DNA of 64,000 nt from Manis javanica (GCF_040802235.1 NC_133157.1:30211501-30275500); one strand, 5' to 3'. Positions 48,351 through 61,530 are shown, counted from the first letter of the stretch. The notes: generated by a model not told the origin, from the sequence alone. Program-made: numbers and translations.

Positions 48351-48589
48351 ATACCATAAAATCTTTCTGGGGTCCACAAGATCAAAACTATTTTCATAAT
48401 AATATTAAGACATTATTTGCCTTTTTTGTTGGCATTTGCACTTGGATTTCTGGAGGGTTCTCACCATTCTCTGATAAGAATGGCTCGATGATGTGTTTAC
48501 AATGGTTTGTGCAAATAATACAGTTTATGCTGAATGCCTGCTTTCCTTTTGGGAGTTTGGAATTTTGTTATATTCTAGGCAGAGGGAAC

Positions 48590-48890
48590 TGAAATCCAGC
48601 CTGGAGTCCTAGCCTTATGTGTGTTTTCTTGGTAGACAAGACGTTGACCAACTGGATATCAGAATTCATTGCTGGAGGAAGCAAGTCCTGTGACTCCACC
48701 AGGAAGACTCTTAGAAACTTGTACCAGGTTTCCTCCAGCCTTTGCTCTATGTGCCTTTTCCTTGTGCTAATTTTGCCTTGTATCCTTTTGTTATAATAAA
48801 GTGTAGCTGTGAGTACAACTATGTGCTGAGTCCTGTGAGTCGTCCTAGCAAATTACTGAACCCAGGGGTCATCTTGGGCACCCCCAACAC
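48590..48890 (+). mobile_element. ERVL-class LTR-like fragment
   Basis: The stretch has 'gttataataaagtgtagctg' (a poly(A) signal in LTR position), 'gtgctgagtcctgtgagtcg', 'cctagcaaattactgaaccc' and 'ggggtcatcttgggcacccc', an arrangement I associate with old ERVL LTRs. The family is not named with certainty. Confidence 0.45.
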
Positions 48891-48894
48891 ATTA

Positions 48895-49800
48895 AGCAAA
48901 ATCCAAATAGGATAATCTCCAAAAATCCATGCCAGGATACATCATATTAAACTACTGAAAACTTAAGATAAAGAAAAACCTTGAAAGCAGCCAGAGAGAA
49001 ATATTTGACATGTTACCTAGGAATGTTACCAAGGAACATCAATTTAAAGCACAGTGGATTTCTCATCTGAAACCATGAAGGCAGAAGGAAGTGGCAGTCT
49101 TTTTCACGTGCTAAAGGAAAAGGCCTGCCAGCTGTGAATTCCGTATCTGGTTTAACAATTCTTCAGGAGCAAAATGAAAACATTCTCAGACAAGGAAAAG
49201 TCAAAGAATTTGTTGCTAGCAGAGCTACCCTTACAGATCAGCTTAGGAAAGTTCCTCAAACAGAAAGGAACTGACAAAAGAAGGAATCTGGAGCACAAGG
49301 CAGATAGAACAACATAAAAACCGAAATGTGGTTACATTAAACTGACTATCGTTTTCCTCATGAGTTTTATAAATAAGATGACTGAAACAAAAATTTTAAC
49401 ACCATCTGATATCCAATCAATGATATTTAAAAGTGGGGAAGGTAAAGGTGCCTAAATGGAAGGAAGTTTCCACATTTTACTCAAAGTGGTAAAATGCTGA
49501 TACTAGTAGACTGTCGTAAGTCCCTTGTAATATATATTATATATGTAATGTATAAGCATACTGCAATACTCAGAGCAACCACCACAACTAAAGAAATTAT
49601 ATACTCAAAAACTTTATGAATCAGTCAAGAAGGAATCCTAAAAGATGTTCAAGTAACCCACAGGAAAGCAAGAAAAGAAAAACAGGAATGAGAACCAGAG
49701 ACAATGCATAGAAAATAAATAATAAAATGGCAGACTTAAGTGATGACACAATTACCTTAAATGTAAAAAGTCTACATATACCACTCAACAGAGCCCACAG
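48895..49800 (+). mobile_element. HAL1/ancient L1 fragment next to an INVS exon
   Basis: Contains ORF1-like 3' landmarks also seen in the 11.2-kb HAL1-like copy: a 'tggatttctcatctgaaacc' block, 'tcagacaaggaaaagtcaaa' and 'gctagcagagctacccttac'. The order is the same as at 13610-13800. The element ends only about 40 bases from the splice donor of the INVS exon at 49841. Confidence 0.6.
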
Positions 49801-49840
49801 TCCATGGATGGGCATCAGATAACAAAGGCAATACACCTAC

Positions 49841-50127
49841 CATTTGGCTTTCTGGGGTCTGTTCCCTGCAAGTCTGGGGAAAGATGCTGCTCCTTCTGGG
49901 GAGCTCTGCTTGGAGACTCTCTGCCTGGAGACCCTCTGCAGGCCCTGTGCTCAGGGCCCTGGGCCATGTCGCTGGTGGGAGGCTGTTTGCTGGGGGTCCT
50001 GCCCTGCCTGGGGGGCTCGGCCTGGGTGCTGGGCAGACAGGGAGGGGCTTGGGGTCTGGAGGAATCTGGGCTCAGCCGTCCCTTCTGCTGCTCTGCTTCT
50101 CTTCGCTTGTTTTCTTCCTCTCGCTTC
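49841..50127 (-). CDS. INVS: INVS exon (basic linker after IQ motif 1)
   Basis: A 287-nt exon between the acceptor ctttgcttccag and the donor AAATG|gtaggtg. It completes a lysine codon and reads KREEENKRREAEQQKGRLSP, then a proline/serine/glutamine-rich stretch (CLPSTQAEPPRQGRTPSKQP and GSPGRESPSRAPQKEQHLSP), ending DPRKPN plus one base. The first part is a highly charged helix continuing from the IQ1 exon; the rest is probably disordered. The donor was placed at ATG|gtaggt because this gives NE at the junction with the next exon, as in human inversin. The alternative four bases on (GGTAG|gtgtat) would shift the frame. GC content is clearly higher than in the flanking intron. Plus-strand open frames 49804-50226, 49844-50164 and 49884-50192 are shadows. 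Confidence 0.93.
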
Positions 50128-52223
50128 CTGGAAGCAAAGCCAAGGAGGAAAAGGAAGAAGTTAAAGGAGTGTTTTTTGTTCAGGCTTTGTAGCTCAAAAG
50201 ATGATGGATCTGAAAGAATCTTATAGATCAATCTTTGCCCTATTGAGACGCACATGACAGGCAGCCATGGAACTTTTCTGTGAGACACAGCACATTCCCA
50301 AGGTATGTGTGCCCCAAGTTTGCATGTGATCCCTGGAGCTGCCTGTAACTACACCCCTTTTTCTCCTATTCCAGAAAGCACATCAGAATGCAACTGAGAA
50401 GCACAGTCACAGGGTAACCTTTAGTCCCTATGTTAAAAAAGACCATTGGCAAACCTTAATGATTATATGATATACAACAAGAAACACAAAGCTCCTCACA
50501 GCTGATTATAACCCACCTGACTATGCAACACTGCCATTGAGAGGTCTAGCTGATGAGTTAACCCCACTCAGTTTGCAGATGAGGTCAAGAAGATAGGATG
50601 ATTTTCAGAAAGTCATATACAAATAGCTGGTGGCTAAGCTGGAACCTTCGGGTAGCAACGGAGTGTAAGAGGACTGGCCAGGAGAAGCCAGGTCTAGAAA
50701 TGAGTGGGAGTGGGAGGCAGATGGGTCTGAGGCAGCCCAGGGCCAGAAAGGAGCAAGGTGCTTGAGGATGAAAAGGCTGTGTGAAGGATAGGATTTCTTT
50801 GACCTATGTCATTAAATTGTAGGGATTTCCAAGGGAAAGAAAGGAGGAAAAAAACCTCTGATCCTCTCCTGTGCTGGACACTGAGGACCACAGAATTCAA
50901 CCCTCCCTTCAGGAAACTTCTACTCAGAGGGGAACAGTTAGAAAACAAATACCTAACATATAATGGAAGAAATGTTACAATAGTATGCTTGCATAGAGGA
51001 AGCAGTGACTGATTTCTTCTGGCGGAATCCAGAAGGCACCAGCTGTTGATTCTCAAAGATGTGCAGGAATTTGCCAGGCACATAGGTGCACATGAGAACT
51101 TCAGTTTGAGGGAGCAGTTTGGGCAAAAGCAAGTAGTGTGGAAACACTGGGTCTGTTTTCTTTCTTCTGATCTTTGAATAGTGCTTGCTATACAGCAGGC
51201 ACCCACTATATATTTGCTGCCTAGATGATTCGTTTCCTGCTCAGGAATAGAATTTGGTAGCCACTGAAGGGTTCAGTTCAAAGTGGAATAATGAGGGGGC
51301 AGTGGAGAGAAGCCTGCACTGGGAAATAGAAAAAATTTTCTGGTCCTGCCTCTGCCCATAACCACAAATGACAGGAGTGAGTCACTTTTCTGTTTGGAGA
51401 TGCAGTCTCCCCATGTCTAAGAGGTATATGATAGTGTATAATCTGGAATTGATTTATAAGTGTGTTTAGAAACCAGATATCTACATAAAATCTGGGATCT
51501 CTTTTGCAATGAGATAGGTTTCTTTTATCATAGCAGCTGATACCAGAGTCTTTCTTTTGGGGTACTAAAATATTTAATTTTACATTAAACTTTTATTTAA
51601 TTTGGGGACAGGATTGAGTGCTGGTAGAAGGTGAGACCTTCAGGGCCTAGGCAGTGACAGGCTCCAAGGTTCCAGAGAAGGGGGCTGCTGTGTCCTGACA
51701 CAAAGAATTGGTTTGAGGTCCTGACAGGGAGGGAAGAAATGAAAGAACAAAAGAGAAGGGAGGGGAAAGATGACAGACTGGGTCCTGCTCAGAGCGAGGG
51801 CTGGGGTGGAGAGACTCGCCTCATGGGGAGGTGACAGACAAGGCCTTTAGAGCTGTGTTCCGCACGCTTTCATCAGCTGCATCCCCTGAGAGCTTGTTAA
51901 AATCTAGCTTCTGGTTTAGCAAACCTGAGGCAGGGCTCAAGATTCTGCCTTTCTAACAAGCACCCAGATTATCTGGGTGTTGATGGTCCTCTGACCACAC
52001 CTTGAGTAGCAAAGCTTCAGAGAATAAGGAAAGTCTCGTATGGACTGTGAACCATATCATTATGGGATATGAAATATGATTCTCCTCAATGACCCCAACT
52101 TTTTGTAAGGTCTACCATGCTCATGCATGCTTTTTCATAAGCAACTTGACAAGTTGCAGAGCTAAGATCCTAGACATGGAAGCAAGAGCAGAGGCAGAGA
52201 CCCAAAGCCAGCAAGAAGTCACA

Positions 52224-52343
52224 GAATTCAGATTTCTGCAAACTGCGGACTGTGAATTCAGATTTCCTCAGATTGCTGACTATGAATTCAGATTTCTGCA
52301 GACTGAGGACTGTGAATTCAGATTTCTGCAGACCGTGGACTGT
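52224..52343 (+). repeat. 30-bp minisatellite, four copies
   Basis: Four head-to-tail units starting at 52224, 52254, 52284 and 52314, each beginning gaattcagatttc and ending in a variant of ggactgt. They differ by one to six bases. Because 30 is a multiple of three, both strands stay open through the array (plus strand repeats EFRFLQT..DC; minus strand repeats KSEFTV.SLQ). This is a by-product of the repeat length, not evidence of a gene. Confidence 0.92.
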
Positions 52344-53494
52344 GTAAATTAGCAAAGCTTATTTAGATCTCAAGGGACAAGGAAGACAGAGATGACAGAC
52401 ATCTGGGTTATACTTTATATCAAGGATTGTCAACTGCCTTCCCTGTGTGGTGAAGCCCCTGACTCGGGGCCCTGGCTTGCTTTCTAATAGCTTCCCCCCA
52501 AGTCCCACCATAGAGAAAGTGGCCAGATGGGTTGTGCTAACTTCTGTATAGCGCTTATGTTTTTAATCGCTTTTGGTTTTGTTCCATGCCTTGCCAACTG
52601 CTGACCCCTGAGTGCTGCGCTGCATGTGGCAAGCGAGCGAGTGGGACAACCTGCCACCATCGGTGCCTGAGATTTCTATGGGTGCTAGCAGGTGCCATTT
52701 CAGCATGAGCTGTCTAGGACAAGGCTGCTTTTCAGAAGAAGGTGGAAGCATCTGAGAGGCTGAAGTGCTGCTAATTGATCTAATAGCCTTGCTCCTGGCA
52801 GGCAGAGGGAGTGCTGATGAACAGAGATGCTTCAGGAGAATATTGGTCCTTCAGCCAGACACACAGGTGTGGCTGCCTGGCTTGGCACTGCATGGATCTC
52901 ACTGCCATTAAGAGGGCCTCTGAGGTGATAAATTAGATTTTTATTTTAGCAGCCATCTTTCTCTCTTTTAGGAAACCAACAGCTTTCCTTTTCAATTCCA
53001 AGAAGCCAATTACAATCAGCCTTGGGCAAACCTGTCACTGTAGACCTTTATGAGCCTCCAACAAAGGAGCCACAGGACAAACGGGGGATCCAGCCTTTTA
53101 GCATGATCAGGAAGTCTAGGAAGCAAGGGGGTCTGCCTTCCTAGACTTCTTCTTTGGAGAGGGAGGCTTGTAGGAGGGTGATGTTTCATTTTGGTAGAAC
53201 CAAGTAAGCAGGCTAGGGAGAAATAATGTAATGTAAAATAATGTAAATATACAACTAGGTCCTCAGCTTGTGAATAAAAGTAAATTAATGTTTTAGAAAA
53301 CTTGATACATTTTGAATTTAAAAAACCTTCCAGGTGTCACATAGCCCACAGGTGTGCAGTTCTCCAGAGCTGTGGTTCCTGATGCAAAAGATAAAAGTTA
53401 TCACTGGAGAATAGTGGGTGGGATTAGAAATAGGGATCATGTATATGATCCTATTTTATCTATACTGCTGTCTTAATACAAAAGCTATAACAGC

Positions 53495-53495
<1 letters not shown>

Positions 53496-53534
<39 letters not shown>
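53496..53534. repeat. (CA)n microsatellite
   Basis: About 19 uninterrupted AC units, likely length-polymorphic. Confidence 0.97.
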
Positions 53535-53535
<1 letters not shown>

Positions 53536-53639
53536 CTCCCAAGAGCAGAACATGATCCCACATGTATGACTCTCCTTGGGGGAGAAAGGTCCAGAACCAT
53601 TGCTCATTTTCTGAGCTTGAAAGAATCACAGTTTTCTCA

Positions 53640-53765
53640 GGTTACTTTCCCTTGGTAGATAAGGAAACTGAGGCAGAGAGATAAGTGGCTTGCTCCAGGC
53701 TACATGGTAAATTATAGAGAGTTGAGCTAGGACTCAGCTGCTTTACCTTCCTATAAAATTTGTCT
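53640..53765 (+). repeat. MIR SINE fragment
   Basis: 'taaggaaactgaggcagaga' followed by 'gtggcttgctccaggctaca', the MIR core and following region on this strand. Confidence 0.6.
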
Positions 53766-55424
53766 TAGTGACAGGTTGTTCTTTAAATTTCACTTCATTT
53801 GCTATCATTTAACAAATCAATTGGATTATATAAAGAAACTGGTAATACCGCATCAAAAAGAGATTAACAGCATTTCAAATTAGCTTCCAATGTAGCTTTT
53901 AGTCCTAAACTCTTAGACTCAGTAATTGCCCTGAAATTTAAGTGTTTTTTTTTCTCCAACTTAACTATTACAGAATGTGGAAGATCTTTAATCTTCATGG
54001 TGGGCTATATTACAAACTTGCTCTATTTCTGTAAGTTTAGGAAACATACCAGAAAAAGAACCAATCAGATATTCTAGTTTATATGAAAAATTAAAGAGAA
54101 AGAAAGAAATTCTATGACACAGCAAAGTTTTAGCAGAAAATCCATTAACGTGACAGAATCTTCATGTATAAAATAGTTCCACCTTTTCCTCTCCTTTTTT
54201 CTATTATCTTAAGAAAAATTGACCAGACAATAGCTTTTGATGGGCTGCGAATTAGTCTGGTTTATACTATCTTTTCTAGAATAGTTTTAGCAGATCCCCA
54301 GAGGCTCACAGAGTAAGAAAGTGAAAAAGTCAACTGTGGATCCGATCCTTGACAACATCTGCATTGGGTCTTGTGTGCCACAGGGTGAAGAGGTTCTCCA
54401 AACTGTGACTGAAGGAACTGTGCTGTTTCACCCAAGAAAGATGAGATTTAAGGGACACACTGCTGGCTGGCAAATATGGGGCAGATAAGTGCCCTAAAGT
54501 CCCCCACACCAGATCTACCCAAGGATGGGGAGTTCTACAAACCAGTAGCCTAGATGTCAATTGTAAAACAATACAGTTGCCAATAAGAAGGTGAGTGATC
54601 AAAAGACTGCTTGATGTGCAGAGAATCAGCTCAAGGGCAATAACTTAGATGACTTGAACACCTAACAGCTTCAGCATGTCAGGACTTGATGCTCCATTTG
54701 CATAATATGGCACAGACCTGCCTCTGGGCCTGGGCAGTTTGAGTCCTGGAAGTTTGTTTTCTTTGATGCCCTTTTCTACCCTTCTGTGTAGCTTCTTCAG
54801 AGAGATGCATTTGCCCAGTTTTAACAAATAGAAATGAATTCTATCAGACACTGTAGAAATAAGCAGGCTCTTTCCCACTCCACAAATATTCAAGTTAAGT
54901 TTCAACTGCCATCAATACAAGACCTAAGAGAGATTTGAAAGGTGATTTAAATGGCTCCTACAGAAAACGGACAGCAAGTTAGCATGTCCTGTTGTACCAA
55001 TGTGACTGGACTTTGCCTTAATGAAATTCTTGTTTATAGTCTTGGTGTAGGATTGGGACCACCAATATTCTTAATTTTCTCAAAGATTTAGGAGGATGTT
55101 GGTATGCTCTGCTCCATTAGGTTAGAGAGTAACAGGAAGATTTTTTTTTACTGAACTGTGTTACAAAATTGATGATAGTGGCTTGGCACCACTCTTTAAA
55201 TAATTACTGGAAACAACACTGGCATAACTGAATAAGCACTGGGCTAGAAGAAAAACAGACTGGGGGCTTGGTTCTGCCACGAACAGTTAACACTAATGCT
55301 GGCCCATCAGCTGGCGCCAGGGCCTGGAGACTATCTCTAACGTAAGTGTGGCTGGGGGGTGATTCCCCTGAACCAAGCAGTGGTAGGAAGCCTGGCTGAG
55401 GGTAGGACTGAGGCCCATCTCTCT

Positions 55425-55605
55425 CCCTTACTAGCTGAGTGATTTCAGACAGGTTAACCTCTGTGTGTTACATTTGTCATCTGTGAAGATTACAAATATT
55501 TGCCCTGTCTACCTTACTGGGCTACTATATAGATTTAATGAATTAATGTATAAGAACTTTGCAAGCTATAAAGATCTACTATTATAATTGATCACTACTA
55601 CTGTT
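55425..55605 (-). repeat. MIR SINE
   Basis: 'tagctgagtgatttcagaca', 'ggttaacctctgtgtgttac' and 'ctaccttactgggctactat', then 'gaattaatgtataagaactt': the MIR arrangement in the same sense as at 35036. Confidence 0.65.
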
Positions 55606-58600
55606 ATGTAGGTAAAGCTGCCTTGTGACAGGGTCTGGTGGGGCCAGAGAGCCTACAGTCTAAGAGCTGTGGGGCTGGACCTAATGATATTTTCAGAAAA
55701 TGCTCATTGTTGAAACCACACAACTCCCTTTTTTGTGGAATTTTAATCACATCTCTCAAACCTCTCTTAGGCTGTGTATTCATGGCAATGGAAATGAATA
55801 CTCCACTGGAGTGGGAAACAGCAGCCTATTTCTGCAGTGTCTGATAGAGTTAACTTCTTTTTTCCAAAACTGGGCACTAAAAGCCAAATGGTGCAGTTTC
55901 ACATGTAAGTATATGCAGTGGTGAACCCCTTTACTCTTATATTTCTTTTAAAAATCAGAAGAAAGAGCAATCATGATTTGTCAAATGGTAGTTTCCTCAT
56001 AACAAATATGGAAGGAACTGGAAAACCAAATGCACAAATATATAAGCTCCAGTGTGTGTCTGAGAATAAATGGTACATAAAAGTGTTTGCTGCTTGAGTG
56101 AGGCAAACAAGTTAAAGTGGTGCACTTACAGAGGCTCACAGTCCTGGAATTGAAGACCTAAGAGAGTATCTGATTCAGTCTCTCCACTTGATTGAGGAGT
56201 AAACCAGGCCTTGAACGATGAGTGACTTATGTGAGGCCTTAGATCCGCTATAGGAGCAGCTCACTCACTAGTCACTGCTCACTGTGAAGCGAGTGCTCTA
56301 ATCTAAGGTACTGGGTATGGGGACACACTCAACACGGTCCCTGCTCTCAAGGAAGGAACGGTCTTGTGGGAGACCGGACCCACATACTCCTGGAGAGAGT
56401 GAGTTCTACAAGTGCTAAGTGCTGAAATAGTGCTCTCTCTAAAGAACTAGGCAGGGGATGTGGGAGGCATTCACTAATTAAACTGGAAGAGAAAGAAAAG
56501 CTATACAGAAACAACGACAAAATTAGAAAGGAAGGAAATGAGAGGTTATTTCAGGCAGAGGGAAGACCACGTGCAAAGACATGAACCTGAGCTCTCGTAG
56601 AATCTTTGGCTCAGACGAGATCTTAGAGACCAGCTTTTTATATAACTTTAGAAAGTCCTTAAATATTACCCTGGAGAGATGATAATTCAGTTTCTGCTGG
56701 AGTATTCCCAGTGAGAGGAATCCTCACAGAACAGAGAAAAGGTTCAGCTCTGACCTTCTCAGGTGGTATCTCATTGGATGTAAGGGGTCTGTTAGATTCT
56801 ACCTCTTCAATGCTGCTGAATAACAGGCCTAGTATTTTTAGTCTTTAATTTCCTCTCAAGGAAATGAGAAAATGTCATGTGTTTTAGGACCTTTGACTTA
56901 TAGAATGTTAGAGCTGGCAGGGGTCTCATGATGCAGGGTTAGAGTTCCAGGAGGCCAAGCTGGGGGACAGATGAATGGGTTACCTACAGAGCTGAAGTAA
57001 TCTAAGTTTTAAGAGTGGATATATTTTCAATGGAAAAAAGTAGAGCATGAGTAGAAGTCCAAGGAATACATCTGCAGGGCTGACCGTCTTTAAAAAGATG
57101 GGAGAAAAACAATGAGTGAAATTGCAGAGTGAAATACAAACCCAGCAAGAGCAAAGCTCTGAGGAAGGAGCGATCAACATGAGACAGGCTTAGGCAAGTG
57201 TGCACCCATCTGTGTGCCTGGCGGGGGGTCGTGGTGGTGTTCACACGGGAACACAGGCGGTGTGGCATGGCTTACAAAGTGCTTTTAAATGGATTATAGG
57301 TGTCTCTTAAATAGTATTTTCTAAAAAAGATACCTTAGAAAACATGGCTAAAAGTTCTCTCTTCCAATTTCTTTATCAGTAAGTTAGAAATCACTTTGCT
57401 TCAAGTTTAATAAGTTCCTTTCACAACCTTGCTTTAAGAAAGGTGATGCCTGCCATTCTAACACGACAAGCTGGGAAAGGTACATCGAGGCAGCTGCAAG
57501 GACTGGATTTAATCTTATTTTTTGTTCCTTGAAGCAAAAACCACAAACAAAAATTAAACACTGACTCAGATTTAAAGAAATAACTTTTGAGAATTAAAAT
57601 CAAGACAAATTAAATCCATTTCTTCTCCATTTAAATGTTCTCTTGGAGGTCTGTGTGCCTTGTAGGAGGGGATGGTCACACTTTCAATAGTGACATCCAA
57701 TAAAGGAAAGACTGTGACTAAGAAAAAGCAAGGGACAAGATAATTGCTCACTTTTGGCCATTTTAGATATTATCATAGTAAGCACAACTCCCATTTGAAC
57801 GTATTTTTAAAAAATTCAGAAACTAAGCACTAAAAACAAAGAGCACCTGTTTTTCACAAAAGTGAAACTTATTAGTGAAATAACTGAAAGGGGGTTGGAC
57901 AAGAGGTTCTCTAAATCCCCTTGTCATTTCAAACCCTCTGGGCTGAAAGTTGTTAAGGCCATGTTAGGAATAAATTATAAACCATCATTCTATTCTATTT
58001 AAACATGCCATTATTTGAAGCCCCATCCTCTGCACAGGAGATGTTCTGACAGGCTCTTCATTTCCAGCTCTACAGTGACACAGTAGTATGCCTGTCCAAA
58101 CCCTTGGCCCCAGGAGCACCAATGCCCCAACCCCAGACAAAGGGAGGGGGGAACAGGAGGCTGAGGTCACCACCAATGATGATTTGGGGGTTTCCCCAGA
58201 AATGGAGCATGCCTAGAAATCGACTCATCTAATTTGTCATGTTTTACTGGTGAAGAAATTGAGGCTCAGAGAGAAATGCTGTGTTCAATTCATCACCAGT
58301 AAATATCAGAGGCTGCACTGGAGCTGTGTCTTCTTTCTACCATAACCCTTCTACTTTGCAGGAAAAGGGTTTTGGAGAAAGGAGGACTCCAGGACCTCCT
58401 CTCTCCAACAACAATGAATGCAATCTATTAGGATTAACATATTCCTTTTTGGGGGTCATACAAAGTCAGTCGTGTTGCCTTTGTAGGGTTCTGTCTTATA
58501 TTCAGGTAGATACCACTTCAGATTCTGAAGACAGATTCTCACACATTAAACTGCAGTTTATAGAAACATCAGTTAGAAGGAAATACAATATTCCATCCCT

Positions 58601-59792
58601 TATAGAGAATATTTATTTGCAACTCTGGATAAGTTGTCACATGTATTACCTGCTCACAATTGTCACTCACATGCAGAGAACTTTTATAAGAAGGCTGGAA
58701 AAAGAGGCATGTAGAAGCCTTGGGTTATCCAGGATTCTTTGGCAAAAGTGAAAAGGAGAAAGCCTCAATAAGACAAGAAAGCAAAATAATATTTTCTAGG
58801 ATGCCACCAACCTTGGCAGCTTCAGAGGCACAAAAATCATGTGTTTCTCTCAGTCTTCTCTACTGAAGGCTAACATTATGGTTTATCCTGCCCTTTATCA
58901 ATATTTAAAATCATTACTTATTATACTTATGCTTCTACCTTAAGGGCAAGATAAGGAAAGATTCATGATTTGGAAGGATTCAAAATCCGGAAAGATTCAA
59001 GATACAGTCAGGAAGTGACCTCTTGAGAATCTGCCTGTTAAGTGCATCTTTATCAGCAGAGGTTTTTGAAATATATCTGCTAACAACAATCCTGCCCTTT
59101 GATACCCAGCAAAGGTATCAAAGAAAAAGCAAACCAAAACATAATTTAAAGCCAGTCATTTATGTTAAAATAATCACAATGTACATATAGTAAGCACAAA
59201 TGACTTCTGCATGTTCTGTATCAATATCCAAAAGAATGGAAAGTACTTTGCTTTTAGTCACTGTTTTATCTGCAGACTCTAGCCAAGAGTTTTGTATATA
59301 TAGAAAGAATTCAATCACTTGAATAAATTACACTAAGTATAGGTTTGTTAGGGAGTAGATGGGGGAGAGCAGGTTATTTATACAATTTGGTTCCTTTAAT
59401 CAAATCAAAACCAGACTTAAGATTACTCAAGTGAAAGTAGGCTAGGAATTGGCGTAAAATCCTTTTGGAAAGGTGGGAACGGTGAGAAGACCAGTTTTGT
59501 CATTGTATCTTACTGCACGTAGCACTCCCACCTCCCAGCTCCTTGCCACGGGGGGTGTGGCGGGGGTTTGTTCCTGGGCTGGCACATCAGGGACTAACCT
59601 GATGTGGAACCAGCCACCAGGTAGAGAATAGGCCTCCATCCTTTGAAGGACTGGTGAGCAGAAAGGGGACAGCAATGTGGTACAGGCATCAAAATGATTT
59701 CAGATCTCTAGATTCCTTCTCCTGGCCACTCCCGCCACCCACCCGCTTGCACGGACTCTGAGCTGTGGAACACTACTATAGCTCCAGCTTAC

Positions 59793-60005
59793 TTGGCAGC
59801 AGCATCTTTTCTCAACTGTTCATGCTTCATGAGGAGATTCTTCCGGTCTCGAAAAGCTTTTCTGACCTTATATCCTTTGTAGACAGCTTGGATTTTGAAG
59901 GCAGCAATGTCTTGAATAGCTGCGATGGACAGGGCTCCACGCTCCAACATGAACTGGATCACTTCATGGCGCTCACCAAGCAGAGCATAATCAAGGGGAG
60001 TGTAC
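59793..60005 (-). CDS. INVS: INVS exon (end of ankyrin domain and IQ motif 1)
   Basis: A 213-nt exon between the acceptor cctactccag and the donor GCCAA|gtaagc. It reads YTPLDYALLGERHEVIQFML then ERGALS, which is the last ankyrin-repeat unit of inversin (TPLDYALLGE is the typical ankyrin start). IAAFKIQAVYKGYKVRKAFR follows, matching the IQ calmodulin-binding consensus (IQ...KG...R), and the exon ends with a basic helix RKNLLMKHEQLRKDAAAK. This corresponds to about residue 540 onward of a protein of about 1,060. The remaining ankyrin repeats are encoded to the right of the window. The sequence is nearly identical to mammalian inversin as I recall it, with ERGALS where human has EHGALS. The plus-strand open frame 59765-60064 covering it is a shadow. 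Confidence 0.96.
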
Positions 60006-60439
60006 CTGGAGTAGGAGGATTTTTTTTAAAGTGTTGGAATGTAATTGAAGGCACAATTAACTAGCAATATTATACAGCAGAAGGAAACCTCATTTCAAGA
60101 TGTGGAATATTCTTCAAGCAAATCTATCTTCTGTACTCCAGGGCTGTTCCTTTCCTCCCTGAGGTGTGCAAAGCCAGGGTGAGGCTGGGGCCAAGGTCTC
60201 CGTGTTGCCAGCCATGCTGGCTCCTGAGTTCGGCTTGCTACCTCACAAACGGGGGCTGCAAGAACACACGATCACTTTTCTTCTTCTCTAAGTGCCAAAT
60301 AACTCCCCACTATTGAAAAAGTCCTGCAAATAATATTCTGTGAGATTTATAAGTTTGAGCCCATGATTACTGACAGGTAATGCTCATGAAATAAAAAATA
60401 TACCTCCAAATGGAGAGATTTAGTATGTGATAAGGATGG

Positions 60440-61530
60440 CCCTTTAAATCACTGCACAAAGAATGGATTGTTAAATAGTGCTGGGACAACTGGGAAGCCA
60501 TCTGGGGAAAAAAAAGATTCTTGTATCACATTTTATACAAAATGAATTCTGGAAGAAGCACAAATATAAGTATAAAAAGCAAAACTATGAAAGTACTACA
60601 AGAAACCATAGAAAAAATTTAAAAATATTGGAGTGGGAAGTCTTTTCTAAAAAAAAAAAATGCAAAACTCAGAAACCATAAGAGAAGACTGGTAAATCCA
60701 ACTATGTAAAAACAAAATTTTGCAGGGCAAAAAAACACCAAAACAAAGGTAAAAGATACCAGAATAGGAAATACTACTGGCTCCTAAACATATAAAAATA
60801 TGTTCAATATTTCTCATTTAAGTGAAATACAAAGTAAGACTAACATGGAGAGCATTTTAATGATTGGATCAGCAAAGATCAGAAACTTTGATAGTCACTG
60901 TGCTGGCAAGGATGGAGGCAGGCAGCTCTCTATCATACTTTAATCTTTAGGGAGAATAATTTGACAATATTTATCAAAAGTATTCCTGTATCTGCCCTTT
61001 GACATGGCCATTTCACTTACATGCATTTATCCTACAGATCGGTTCTCAAGTGTGAAATGCTTTATGTACAAGGATAGTCATAGAAACATAGTTTGAAATA
61101 GTAAAAGAATGGAAACAACTTCAGTGTCCATCAACAGAAGACTGGTTAAATAAAGTATGGGCCATCCATGTAATGAAGTCATCTGCACAATGCAGCCATT
61201 ACTGCAGCATATGAGTAAATAAGGAACAATTTCCAGGATGTCTTGTTAAAGTGAAGAAAAAGAAAAAAAAAGAGTAAGAAACAGAACAGTATCATGGCAT
61301 GCTCCATTTGTATAAAAAGAATATATCCCTGTATGCGTATCTATGTAAAATATATCTCTAGATATTTCCCAAGAAACTGGTGAGAGTTTTGCCTCGGGGG
61401 AGGAAACTGGTTGTATCAGTGGCTGGGGTAGGAGGGACATTTTGTTTTCACTGAATGCCCTTTTATGCCTTTTAAATTTTGTACAGTGTGCATAATTATT
61501 TAGAAAAGATGGGTATTGTCATATAGTAAT
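60440..61530 (+). mobile_element. Ancient L1 (L1M-type) ORF2 fragment
   Basis: Degenerate ORF2 C-terminal homology: 'agaatggattgttaaatagt', 'tatgaaagtactacaagaaa', 'aaaagaatggaaacaacttc' and 'agtgtccatcaacagaagac', ending in a 3' region with 'ttgtacagtgtgcataatta'. Strongly decayed, without any intact frame. Confidence 0.6.

Larger units (their letters stand above)
50128..59792 (-). other. INVS: INVS intron with sparse repeats
   Basis: A 9.7-kb intron. Listed separately are a 30-bp minisatellite, a (CA)n tract and MIR SINEs. About 56270-56600 looks like a decayed interspersed repeat ('cctgctctcaaggaaggaac', 'aggcagagggaagaccacgt'). Several open frames of 60-170 codons (for example 50694-51206 minus, 58281-58751 plus) lack similarity and splice sites and look random. 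Confidence 0.5.

Noticed and set aside
49804..50226. Plus-strand open frames of 102-140 codons
   Set aside because: Antisense to the GC-rich INVS exon 49841-50127, which encodes the known protein on the minus strand.
50694..51206. 170-codon minus-strand open frame in intron
   Set aside because: No similarity recognised, no splice sites with INVS phase, no promoter or poly(A) context; a search could reopen it.
53496..53534. CRISPR-like or regulatory array
   Set aside because: It is a plain (CA)n microsatellite, as expected in mammalian introns.
58281..58751. 156-codon plus-strand open frame
   Set aside because: No recognised domain, preceded by MIR-like sequence (gaagaaattgaggctcagag), no transcript signals.
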